DNA of 64,000 bases, from positions 38,809,743-38,873,742 of the forward strand of contig CM063283.1 in the NCBI GenBank assembly GCA_032173965.1. The letters run 5' to 3'. This document shows positions 33,701 to 43,912 of this stretch, piece by piece. The DNA is from Sitta carolinensis (lineage: Eukaryota; Chordata; Aves; Passeriformes; Sittidae). The position numbers and the translations under genes are program-made. Below the pieces are notes generated by a model. It was not told where the DNA came from. It saw only the letters and a program-made list of their open reading frames with translations, and did not search any database. Every line of letters starts with the position of its first letter. Positions within the stretch are counted from its first letter, which is position 1.

Positions 33701-36700
33701 GGATGATAAGACAGATCATACACTATCTTTTCATTTACTCCCAGGCAAGTTACCCTGGTCAAGGAGGAACATGAAACTGATTTACATGACTAAAGCTAAG
33801 ACCTTTTGCACTCATAAAAGTTGAAGTAGGGAAACCAATTTTGTTCCAGTTTCCATCACTAAAAAAAACTCTCAGCCTTGACCACCTTTGCCTCAAAAAT
33901 TTACATTATCAGTGACTATCATTAACAGTATCAGTTTTGTGGTACTGCACACTCAGGGCTAATTTGGGATACACTTATTAAAGACTAACTGCTTTGAATA
34001 ACACCATGGGTGCTGTTAATGAATGTCTACTAAAGTTTGGTTTCAAATTTTAAAATTGGATTATCAGTTTTCTAAATATTTTCTTTACATGGATCTGTGA
34101 TTCTTTAATTATTATAGAAATATCTATATATATCCACACATATAGGTGCAAATACACTTACTTATGCTGAGTTGCAAAATTTAACATTACTTTTTGGTAA
34201 GCTGATATTTTTTTTTTTTTTTTTTAAATCAGTTTACTACTCTCCACATATTAAAAGTGATTCATAAATATTTTTGTAAAATCCCTCATTACTTTCTACT
34301 TTGAGAAGTAAAAGATCAGAGTGACAAAGTCTAATCAACAGCATCCAGTTTTCTATCTATTCATCAGTATTTAAAATTACGTTTAATATTTCTGTGATTT
34401 CTATCTCAAGCATGGGGTTTACAGCATCATTTGTTCCATATCTTTACTACACAAGTTATCATATTAAAAATGTTCTTAAGTGCTGCTGATTTCACAGTAA
34501 ATGAGAAAAGGTTTCAAAATCTTGGACAGGCTTGCCTTTCAGGTATAATATATTTACAAGAAAAGGCAAATGTTATGGAAAAATAATCTTCATAATATGT
34601 TTTCAGCATTGGGTTTGTAAGAAGATTTTCTTTGAGATGATCCTTGGAATATTTTACTACTTTATTTCTCTGATACAATCTTTTTTTTAGAAATAAATTT
34701 ATACTTTTGAAGATAGCTAAAGGTGTAAGAATGCCATTTTGGAAAATGTAACTTGGAAGTAACAAAAGAGTCATACTTAAACCAGCTTTGTGTCATATGC
34801 TTATCATAACTTTCACCTCATTTCTCTAGAAAGACCACATGGTATCTGCGATCCAGAAATGCCATCCACATGCTGTGCCATCCAGAGCAGTATGTCATTA
34901 TGAGCAAAAGAGACAAAGCAGTTCTCACTTTTCCCAACGTAACGGGAACAACAATGCAAACTTTCAAACTGAAAAAAAAACCCAAACATTGAATTATAGG
35001 ACTGGCAAAACTAATTCCTAAAGAAACACTCTCTTTCCTGATAAGCTCTATTTCAGTACTAATTTGGAAAAGTGACAATAGATGACACAGAGCTATACTT
35101 CTTAGCAAAATTAAAAACACGTACATTTTGAAAAGTTAGATAGAGAAACTGTTATTTTCAGACAGGAAAAATGATAGACTAAATGTACATGGAAAATTTA
35201 TCAACTTTAAAATTTTGCTGTCTGAGAATAGGGAAATTATTACAACAATGCTTATTGCACATCTTTTTTTCACTAGTGCTTCTCTGTCTCCTTTTTTTGT
35301 CTCATATACATACATAAATGCTCTTTTATACTGATAAAATTTGAGGCATCCATAATTGTAAAACTTGTAAGTTGCAAATATGTACAATTAACTAAACACA
35401 TATTCCTCCTAAAAACTACTTTATAAAGTCAAATTTATTATGTGTTTTATTAAAACTAAAATATATTTTTATTTCACTTTAGCCATAGAGTGCACAAGCA
35501 TTCCCTTTAACATAAAATTAAACCAAAAGAAAATAGAGGAGTAAATTCTTCATATTTACAGGCATTCGGTTCTCAGGACTGAGCTAAATGTAATTTTAAA
35601 AAAATCAGCATAACCTTATGATGTATTTCAAGTTGGCTAAAATTTTCAGGGAAAAAAAATCTTCAAAATTATGTTATAGTTCTAAATACACATATTACAA
35701 TATTTACTTAGGTCTCCATAGTTGTTGGTGTTTGAATTCTGCAATATATTTAGCAGTTAAAAATATATGCAATTTTTAAAAAACACAAATATTAAATTCA
35801 AGATTAGAGATTAGATTCAGTATTAACAAATGGGGTCTTTTCTTGTTAGCAATGAAATTAAGCATCTCTATGCTTGGCAAACTGGAAAAATATCAATGGA
35901 AAATTGTATTGTCTCTCTGCCAATATCTGGAATAAAGAGATAACTTTCAGCTTTACACCATATTTCTTACTCTGTTAAGAAAATGTACCTGGTCTCATGC
36001 ATCTTCACTCAACAGGTCAGGTGTCTACCAGAATTGTCTCCTTTCTTTTAAAAAAGTCTTCACATATTACTATGATTTAGTTGCAGGGAAAGCAGTCTTG
36101 ATTGTGTGTATAATTGAAGCTGAAATACTGATGGCCCCTAGAGTATACACAACTGGGAATGCTGAGGCAAGTCTAGGGGTAAGGTGGGGTATTATGTTAT
36201 TCTTCCTCCAATTTCAGTGATGTTACTTCATTTTTCAAAGCATGGTGTGCTGTGTATTTCTTGGTGATTCAGAAATACGCAAATGATGGTGTCCAATTCA
36301 TTTATTTTTCCTTTAATAATACTGATATCAATATTTGAACTAATCACTGCAGACTGCTTTCCTAACCAAAACAGAAACAAGCTTATTTTTACTGCTGTAA
36401 GCCAAAACTATTTTAGACTTCTGCATATGGATGAGATGAATCATTACCTAAAAAATAGCTTTTACTTTCAACTGATTGTGGAGGAAGTATAAAGTAATTA
36501 TCCCATATACAACCATCTAAAATTGTGAAAGATTAAACTCTGCCAAACTATCAGGTAATGGAAAAATCACTCATAGAGTTTTATGATATAACTTTTCTTT
36601 TTAAGATAATGGATTTTTCCTCTTTTGAGAAATGCTGATATAAAATAACCCAGCCTATTTTCTAATGATCTTTGTTCTATTTAAACTCTTAGTAGTTCAT

Positions 36701-37280
36701 ATATTTGATCATCTTATTTGTAAACTTCATTCCTTAAACCATTAAACACTTTAAAGAGACAAGATGAATAAATGTATTGTTGAATTCAGTTGCACATAAA
36801 ATAAGTCCTTAAGAGGTCTTAAAATATTTTCTTAATTTTTAGTTTTCTTTTACAATTTCTATTCTTTATATATTAGTTTCTCGAAGTGTGTATCATTATC
36901 TCATATCATATAAAGATAGCAAGTTTCTTTGCTGTTCAAGAGGGTTTTAATGTCTCCTGCTCACTCATTTTCCTTTCCATGGTATCTGGGTTTTTTTCCA
37001 AGCAGAGTAGGTAAGTTCATGCATATCTAAAACATAATGTACTACCCCCAGTCTTCAGTGAATAAGCAAAAGTACAAAAATATTTTCTTGCAATAGAATT
37101 TTAATGAAAGTTTATCATTGGTAAATTAAAAGAAAAAAAAAAAAAAAAAAAAAAGAGAGAAATTTTGAAGAGCATTTTTTTTCACCAATGCCTGCATTTT
37201 TTGTTGTATTTTATACTTTAAAGTTTTCTTTCTCATAGTCTACAGCAAGGCATAAAATTCAATGAGATATTAAAAAAAAT
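33701..37280. other. AT-rich unique DNA, no gene seen
   Basis: Open frames at 34514-34774, 34818-35126, 35136-35387 (-) and 36283-36492 (+) are AT-driven, with no motif I recognise. A T run at 34208-34225 and an A run at 37133-37154 are present. No transposon is recognised. Confidence 0.5.
37133..37154. repeat. Poly(A) run (22)
   Basis: An adenine run ending in 'gagagaaatt'; no adjacent retroposon body is recognised. Confidence 0.9.
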
Positions 37281-37336
37281 TAGTGTACTGTGAAGACTGC
37301 AATGGTTCATATGACTATATGAGGTCTTTCACCTCC
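37281..37336 (+). repeat. Unclassified dispersed repeat, copy 1
   Basis: The segment beginning 'tagtgtactgtgaagactgc' aligns without difficulty to 41876-41926 over about 50 bp, with roughly 85% identity by eye and a short gap. Both copies are on the same strand. Downstream of 37336 the first copy continues into a non-AT-biased stretch to about 37450, which may be part of the same element. I do not recognise the family. Confidence 0.5.
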
Positions 37337-39819
37337 AAGTCATGGGCTAGAATGCAGCAGAGGCTGATAAGGGACGGAAAGGTCACCATCTGGCAGCTGC
37401 TCTAAAGGCGCAGTACACGTCACCAGCAGAAGTCAATTCCCAGTGGACAAGCATCTATAACACAAAAATCATCAAAACACCTGGTGTTCGTTGGCAATCT
37501 CTCATAACAGAATAAAGATGGACATGAAGAAGCAATTGCATTCTCATCTTTAGGTGCAGCCCCCACAGATTAGAGTTGAAATACATGAGTTAGTATCAGT
37601 GGATAACTGACTGCAGATGTATCTGCTTGTGGTGATAAGAAAATGATTTCAATTTGTATGGCTGTCACAAGCTAATATGCTTTTTAAAAATCTTTTCTAA
37701 AGGAATAATGACTTCCCCTTTAAAAAATAATTCTGTTATTCTCTGCAACAGGTAAACGTTGGCAGTGGCATAAATTCTATGATCGCAGTACTCCTTTCTT
37801 TCTTTTATACTCAGGTAGATGCAGTGATGTATTTGAATGGAAATCCTTACAATTCAGTATTACAATGTGCTAAAGCTAGTGCGTGAAATAACACCTCTAT
37901 GTATACTTGCGGGTTTGTCCTTGAATAGTTGATTGGCCCTGAACTGTTCTTGTTTTTTCTACCAGCTACTTTCTTTAATTCCTTCTTAATTTTTACTGTC
38001 TTACTCATTTCTGTTCCACAATTTCTCCATTGCGTCTGCTTCCACTGGTTATTTTTAAGACTTGGAAGGCTTCTTTTCCTCCTTAATACTTAGATTGCTG
38101 GTGCAGCTTAGATAACTGGTGGTAAATAAAAGGGAAGAAAAATGAGACAACCTCTGAAGAATTCCTGTTGACAGCAGTCCTTACAGAGATCTTCTGGCTT
38201 TCAGTAAAAAATGCTTCCTCAGAGGCCGTACTTTGAGTTTTTGAGCACATTTCAGAAAGAATTGTTAAGTGCTCCATTTCATCTGAGATTTCTTGTGTAT
38301 ACATAAAATTAAGACATTGTGAGATTACATATCAAGGTATTATGAACTTGCATGAGAAACAGGATTCTGCTTCTTTCACACTTTACTAAAGGCTCTTCAT
38401 CAACTTCATACAAGCATATTTTTTATTATGTAGTGTTTTAAAATTAAACACCTGAAAGAGACTCCCTTTTTGCCCCATTTTTCCTCTTAATGTCTTATTT
38501 GTTAAGGATAGCATAAAAAGGGTTTCACTATTTATTAGTGTATTATGATGAATAAGCTAAAAGAAAAATCTATGATTTAGAAGTTTTTTATTACTTGCAT
38601 TTGCCATCTATCTTGGTTTTGGGATTTCTCCTTATGCTCTCATCACAGATTTTCAAGGCTAAAAAGCTCTATTTCTTCAGGAAATTATTTCTTTTGTTCT
38701 GTCAGAGCCCCTTGATTGTTTTAAGTGTTGGCATCTTCTGTTACCTGGTAACTTCTAATCAAGCTGAGGATATAGAAAGAGCAGTGAGACCAATAGCTCT
38801 TCTGGCATTTCATGTCCCATTTTTTCAAAACTAAATGAAAATATGTTTCCCTAGATAGATGGTTTATTTTTCATTTCCTCTCACTTAAAATATATCATCA
38901 CTACAAAAAGCTCTTTGAACTTACAAAAAATGTTAATTATAAGCAGATAACCTCTGACATACAACTTGACTAGAATAATATACGTTTGCATGTGAACAGT
39001 TTTATTCCCAAAGAGTATGTTTCATGTCTTTGCTCACAGAGTCTGGCAGAATGTAATTTGCAGGTGGTCTGAACCATAAATCTATCCCTACTTATGAATC
39101 ATTTTCTTATTACTTAAAATTCCAATATATTCCATCTAATCTGTGTAACTTCTTACAATGTCTAGTCTTCCAAAACCACGGAGTTAAATGCTTGAGTGTA
39201 ATACAGCAGGAACAACCAGATATTTTGGAAATGGATGTAAAATTTCATATCTGGATCCAAGTGTCAGCTCTACCACAGATTCTTTTCATGATTTGAAAAT
39301 CACTTATAATACAACTTTAAAGTATGTTTTGATCCTAATATCCACTGATATCACCCAAATGAATTAACATGTTAAGAACCGAGAATTAAGAATGAGAATG
39401 AACAATGAAAATTTTTGTTAAAGAAAAAATTCTACTCAGGAATGTGTCAGGCTTTGATATTAGTATAGACTAGAGAAACAAACCAAAGTAATAAAAATAA
39501 TTATTGGGAATCAACACATTTATGTGTCCCTTTTGGCAAATTTCTATGGTTTCAAACACTAGTAATTAAAATTATAGAGGTATTAACTCCTAGAAATAAG
39601 TAATGGGTTAAAACATATCAATAACATTTTCTATTTCAGCAGTTACATTCAGAGACATGAAAAAAAAACTTAATTCAGATAACAACCTCAGACAAATGTT
39701 AATTCATGTTAATTCCAAAACCACTGACCAAAACTATCCTTCAATAATATTTACACTGTGCCTGTTGGCGAGATCATTACTACATGGACAAGGATGGTGA
39801 CCCAAAGTGAGCACTCACA
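37337..39819. other. AT-rich unique DNA, no gene seen
   Basis: The first ~110 bp (to 37450) are less AT-rich and may continue the neighbouring unclassified repeat. Beyond that, small frames (38083-38304 minus; 38595-38834 plus) have no recognised domain. No transposon is recognised. Confidence 0.5.
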
Positions 39820-39945
39820 ATGGAATTAGTGAATATTCTGAGTGGTATCCAACAAGAATAAGGCCATAGTGAATGGCCCATACTGTGATCAAAACCATGA
39901 CCTTGGCATTACCAGCACCATCTCTAACCATCTGTGATAATATCA
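39820..39945 (-). mobile_element. tRNA-Ile-derived SINE with CR1-like tail (TguSINE1-like)
   Basis: Read on the minus strand, the head contains 'tggttagagatggtgctggt' followed by 'aatgccaaggtcatggttt' and 'gatcacagtatgggcca'. This is a mutated tRNA-Ile body: the D-arm TGGTTAGAG, the anticodon-arm region and the B-box-like part before 'gtatgggcca'. It is followed by 'ttcactatggcc', and the tail 'ggataccactcagaatattc' resembles the CR1 3' end. Such a tRNA-Ile/CR1-tail composite is the songbird SINE known from zebra finch. The promoter boxes are degraded and the acceptor 5' strand is lost, so it is not a functional tRNA gene. Confidence 0.75.
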
Positions 39946-40145
39946 GGAGATATCACACATGGAAGCTTCTTATTCACGGGTAGCAGGAGGTTGTGTCACT
40001 CCATCCAACAGCTGAAGGATCACTCAGGGACATTAAGAAAAAGCACACTCACGCTGAATTGATGTGAGGGTGCTCAGTGCCAGTGTCAAAGGTTTGACGT
40101 TGGCACAAGGCCAGTGCCCTATAACGATATACTGTCCCTGGTATC
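39946..40145. other. Unassigned sequence between SINE and LTR
   Basis: Less AT-rich than the surrounding DNA, with short inverted matches such as 'agtgtcaaaggtttgacgt' and 'ttggcacaaggccagtgcc'. This may be a further repeat piece, but I cannot place it. Confidence 0.3.
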
Positions 40146-40210
40146 TGTTGTGAGATGTGACCAAAAACAGAGCAAAACAGTTTCTAATTTAGAAAGCAAC
40201 AGAAAAAAAC

Positions 40211-40216
40211 TTTATT
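40211..40216 (-). terminator. PolyA signal (AATAAA) of family-D LTR
   Basis: AATAAA on the minus strand about 65 bp from the LTR's sense 3' end; the position fits an R/U5 boundary. Confidence 0.6.
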
Positions 40217-41013
40217 ACTAATAATAGGTAAAGAAGACACATACAGAAGAACATGGAAACTTTTAAAAAAAACACTCTTCCTCCCCCCCCCACCAGTTCT
40301 CAACCTAACAAAACAAACTGAAAATTCCCCATCACGTTACCACCTTTTAGATAATTAATCTTCAGTCTATTACCACCCTTCCGATAATCAGTACTCAGTT
40401 CGTTGAGGAGAGATAGGAGTCCTTCTTGCACCACATCGTGGCCTCTTCCTCCATGTCCAGTGCTCTCACCACTGTGCATGGACCAGAGCTGCTTCTAGGG
40501 TTTCTCTTTTTAAAAATGCTTTGGTTAGTTCCAAGAAACGACAGCTTCTCAATTTTGGGACACTTCTCATCTCTGTTCACACTACTGTCCACTCTTGGCT
40601 CCAAGCCAATGCCTCTCCCCAGATACAGCTTCTATGTTATAGGAAAAAATGAGTCCGTCCATGGCTATACAAACGAGTCCAGCCAAAGCCACTCCATCAT
40701 CTCCTCCCACCTAGGATTCTTTTCAGCGTTCTCTGACAATCTTCTACTTACACAAACTTTCATCATCTTTGCTTAGTTCTTTCTATCTTTCTTCTTCAAA
40801 TTCAGGAGGATTAGCATTTATAAAGTTTCCATCATTTACGAAAAGGGTTAAAATCTTGGGCTTTGTTTCCCCAGAACTCTCACAGTATCTTTGCTGCTGG
40901 GCACTCTTCTCACGCCACCCCCCCCATACTCCTTCGGCCGTGCTGTCTAGTTGTTGATATCAAATTTCAAGGTGACGAAGATCACAGACGCGGTTTTCTC
41001 AGTTTCTCTCTCC

Positions 41014-41041
41014 GGGGGGGGAGAAGGGGGGGGGGAAAGGG
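41014..41041 (+). repeat. G-tract cluster inside LTR
   Basis: Runs of 8 and 10 guanines followed by a run of 3 lie within 28 bp. Long pure G runs like these are slippage-prone and could form G-quadruplexes on the antisense strand of the LTR. Confidence 0.85.
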
Positions 41042-41875
41042 AAAAGAAGGCTGTCTGATGCTTTTCCAGGTTCTTGTACTTTCTCCACCCTTCCATCCTG
41101 CAGGATTTTTCCTCTCCCCCTCTCTGCCCGAGGTTCTAGGCCTACCTCCCCAGGCCGCATGGCTTCCCCTCCCCCGCCCAGCCAGCCGCTGGGCAGGGGA
41201 GATCCCTCCGTCCTCAGGGACCGGAACCAAGAGAGAGCTTTCCGGGGAGCCCTCTGCTTTTAACCCCTTGTGTTCTCAGAGGCGGATCCTTGTCCTCAGT
41301 GGCCACACCAGGTGCCAGTCTTTAAACCTGAGCACTCATTGGTTTGACCACTGAAGTTCAGAAAAAACTCATTTTTTCCAAACTACGACAGCCAGGAAGT
41401 CTCTGTGAGTGCCATCCGAGTTCCCTGGGAAGGTTTCCCCTCCCAGACCCGCCAATCCCAGGGGAAATATTTCAGTCACTGTGTTTATTGGGGATAAAAG
41501 CAGAGGTATCTTTTAAAGACCCAGTTAACAACTACTCAACAATTACGCCAGATGTCTGCAGTAGAATTCCCAAGGCCTAATTATTTTATGCTCTCTTTTT
41601 TAGACTGAAATTCAGACTAATTTTATTTAGAAAAAACTTAAAATGAACTTGAAACCAATTATTGATTTCATGACACTTTAGCATGGAACTTATTCAGCTC
41701 CCAGCTTACCACAGACAGTTCTATTTAATTTTATTCCAGAAAAAAAAAAAAAAGTAAATATTGTTAAAATATTTAAGTGTATTAAAATGTTAGCATGGAA
41801 TATTCTCTTGAAATTCTTGGGAAATCAGTTCTGGAAAGCCCTCAGGTGCAAGATGCACTTTTCTGTTATCATTAG

Positions 41876-41926
41876 TAGTATACTGTCAAGACTGCAATGG
41901 TTCATAGGACTATGAACTTCTTTCAC
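41876..41926 (+). repeat. Unclassified dispersed repeat, copy 2
   Basis: It matches 37281-37336: both share 'actgcaatggttcata', the flanking 'tagt.tactgt.aagactgc' pattern and a downstream 'ctttcac'. A 50-bp match in the same orientation in low-complexity-free sequence is unlikely by chance. Confidence 0.5.
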
Positions 41927-42213
41927 ACATTCTCCAGTCAGGAAATTTTTTAAGTCAATTTTCATGAAAAGTGTTTTTACAGTTTTTCTATTTTCACATC
42001 ATTAAAAAATTAAAAACACTTCAAAAAGTTCCAATTGTACCTTCTGTGTCTTAGAATACATTATTTATTTTCAAAGTTACTAAGTTTGCATTATTTTTAT
42101 TTATTTAAAAAACGTTAAAGTACTAACTAAATACTGAAATTTTAATGGTTAATGTTTTTAACAGTACTTAAAATCCCAATAAAAAGAAGAAATGGAAAAG
42201 AGAGTAATCTACC

Positions 42214-42214
42214 A

Positions 42215-42241
<27 letters not shown>
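42214..42241. repeat. Poly(A) run (28)
   Basis: Uninterrupted adenines after 'gagtaatctacc'; no adjacent body is recognised. Confidence 0.95.
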
Positions 42242-42246
<5 letters not shown>

Positions 42247-42572
42247 TGAAACTTCTAGTTAATATGGGCTGGTTTCTCTGGCAAGGCAAAAAGCTAGGGA
42301 ATTTCTTAAGTCAATGATGATATTGTTCATTCTAACTACAGCAACTAGGAAAAAGCTGAAAGTTCATGATGGCTTTGTCTAATTTCAATTTTCATTTTTT
42401 CATTCTTCTTTGATTTTACTTTAATATGATGAGGCCTGGCATGCTCAAAACTTTTAAACTAGTCTGTAGGAGTTATAAAACTCTAATTATACAAACTGAA
42501 AGGAGTATCCGTTAAATGAGAAGATAAATCTAGCCAAAATACATTATTACTACAATATTATATTATATTATA

Positions 42573-42573
42573 A

Positions 42574-42622
<49 letters not shown>
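42573..42622. repeat. Compound (CA)n(TA)n microsatellite
   Basis: About ten CA units run directly into about fourteen TA units. Alternating purine-pyrimidine DNA of this kind can adopt Z or cruciform forms and is highly mutable. Confidence 0.97.
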
Positions 42623-42625
<3 letters not shown>

Positions 42626-43399
42626 AAACATATTATATGCTGAAAGGGTCAAGTTACTCCAAACTACTGGCATAGATAGAAAGTCTAGATACTTTGTTTT
42701 GTTTTTGTTGATCATCTGGCTAATTTTAGGCAAAATTGATATGAAAAGGCCCACTTAGCTTATTATTTGGTCTATGGAAGTATTGAAAAGAGATGTTTTC
42801 ATAATAATCAAGGTATTTAAAATCATTTATCGTAATAGAATACTTTTTAATTGCTTCTAAACTTTATCTCATAGTGTCAGCCATGGAAAATCTTTTCTGC
42901 AGATACAGAATGTTAATAGCATATTGAAAAGAAGCTGCAGTTGAGGCAGAAGCTCTGAAAACTAAAATCTAGGGTGATTATGCAGCCTTGTCAAATATCA
43001 AAGTCCTGAGATGACCCACCTGTGTTGGCCATGTATGTTTAGAAGTCAGTGTGGATTAACACATAGGCATTAACTCTCTGAAAGTGTGCAGCCTTGAGAA
43101 GAGTGAGAGACAGAAAGCAAGAAGAGGTACTTTCTTGACCCCACTGTACAATCAGCACCCACCTTGTGATTTATTCCATTTTTTCAATTAGTGAGCAAGT
43201 GTCATAAAAAAACAGTGTGAGGTTTCAAACTTCTTACAGGTTGTTATGTTTTGGACTGCATGTATATGCATATACATAGCAAATGGGGGAAAAAATTATC
43301 TGTTATTATTCTATCCTCTGCAGTTGTCTTGATTCCATAAAACAACAGTTAATTACTCATATAGCAGTTTGCCTTTACCAATGCAGAAATTCCTTTCTA

Positions 43400-43466
43400 A
43401 ATCATAAAATCATAGAATAGTTTGGTTTTGAAGGGACCTTTGTCATAAACCACTCAGTCAAGGTTT
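43400..43466 (-). mobile_element. CR1 LINE 3' tail, very short fragment
   Basis: The plus strand reads 'atcataaaatcatagaatag' then 'tttggttttgaagggacct', the reverse complement of the standard CR1 3' end (pyrimidine-rich 'aggtcccttc...' followed by 'ctatgatt' repeats). Only about 65 bp is recognisable, so the copy is severely 5'-truncated. Confidence 0.8.
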
Positions 43467-43800
43467 CGTTATTAATTCTCATCAGGCTGAACAAAGACAC
43501 CAGTCCACGAGGTAGGGAATTCCTATGCTCTTACTATACAGTAGCTTTAACTCCAGCAAACAGCCCACTGTTTAGACTCAAGCTAATAACCCCTTAATTT
43601 TTACAACACACTTCAACAAGCCCCTGGTCCTCACAATAAACCTCAGTACAGAGTTAGGGGTACGATATGACACCTGCACTTTGACAAGACAAAAATGAAA
43701 GAAATTAATGTGGAAAAGGGAGAAAGACGAGAACGGATCACCAGTCCTTAGGTCCTGTGTTGATCCTGCTGTATAAATGTTCCAGATCTTGGGTCAACAA
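43467..43800. other. Repeat-like sequence of unknown family
   Basis: Less AT-rich than its surroundings, with 'cctcacaataaacctcagta' and 'cctgctgtataaatgttcc' resembling polyA- and TATA-like signals. Its position directly against a CR1 tail and a GA microsatellite suggests decayed transposon DNA, but I cannot name the family. Confidence 0.3.
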
Positions 43801-43845
43801 AGAAAAAGAGAGAGATGGAGAGAGAGAGAGAAAGAGAGAGAGAGA

Positions 43846-43905
<60 letters not shown>

Positions 43906-43912
43906 AAAGGAG
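43801..43912. repeat. Long (GA)n microsatellite
   Basis: About 110 bp of almost pure GA repeat, broken only by 'gatggaga' and 'gaaaga' interruptions, and 100% purine apart from two T bases. The 100-codon frame at 43757-44059 encodes an Arg/Glu repeat from this tract and is not a gene. Confidence 0.97.

Larger units (their letters stand above)
40146..41504 (-). mobile_element. Solo LTR, songbird ERV family D (long, 6-bp target duplication)
   Basis: The plus-strand left end is 'tgttgtgagatgtgacc'. On the minus strand AATAAA is at 40211-40216 ('agtaataaagttttttt'), near the sense 3' end, and a TTAAAAG promoter-like motif lies in 'ggggttaaaagcagaggg' around 41256. The hexamer ggtatc lies immediately outside both ends (40140-40145 and 41505-41510), as expected for a class II ERV insertion. 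The right end reads '...agcaga', not CA, so that border has mutated or is misplaced by a few bases. The centre is CpG- and C/G-tract rich (40915-41320). Open frames at 40395-41354 are by-products. No internal genes are attached. Confidence 0.75.
41505..43399. other. AT-rich DNA with microsatellites, no gene seen
   Basis: It contains a second copy of the unclassified repeat (41876-41926), an A28 run and a CA/TA microsatellite, all listed separately. The 63-codon minus frame at 42563-42754 is translated from the microsatellite and is not a gene. Confidence 0.55.

Noticed and set aside
39840..39945. A genuine tRNA-Ile gene
   Set aside because: The acceptor 5' strand is missing, the B-box is mutated, the anticodon stem is degraded, and a CR1-like tail is attached; it is a SINE.
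40395..41354. Frames of 69 to 163 codons
   Set aside because: They lie inside the family-D LTR; LTRs of this type are non-coding and the translations are low-complexity Pro/Ser-rich.
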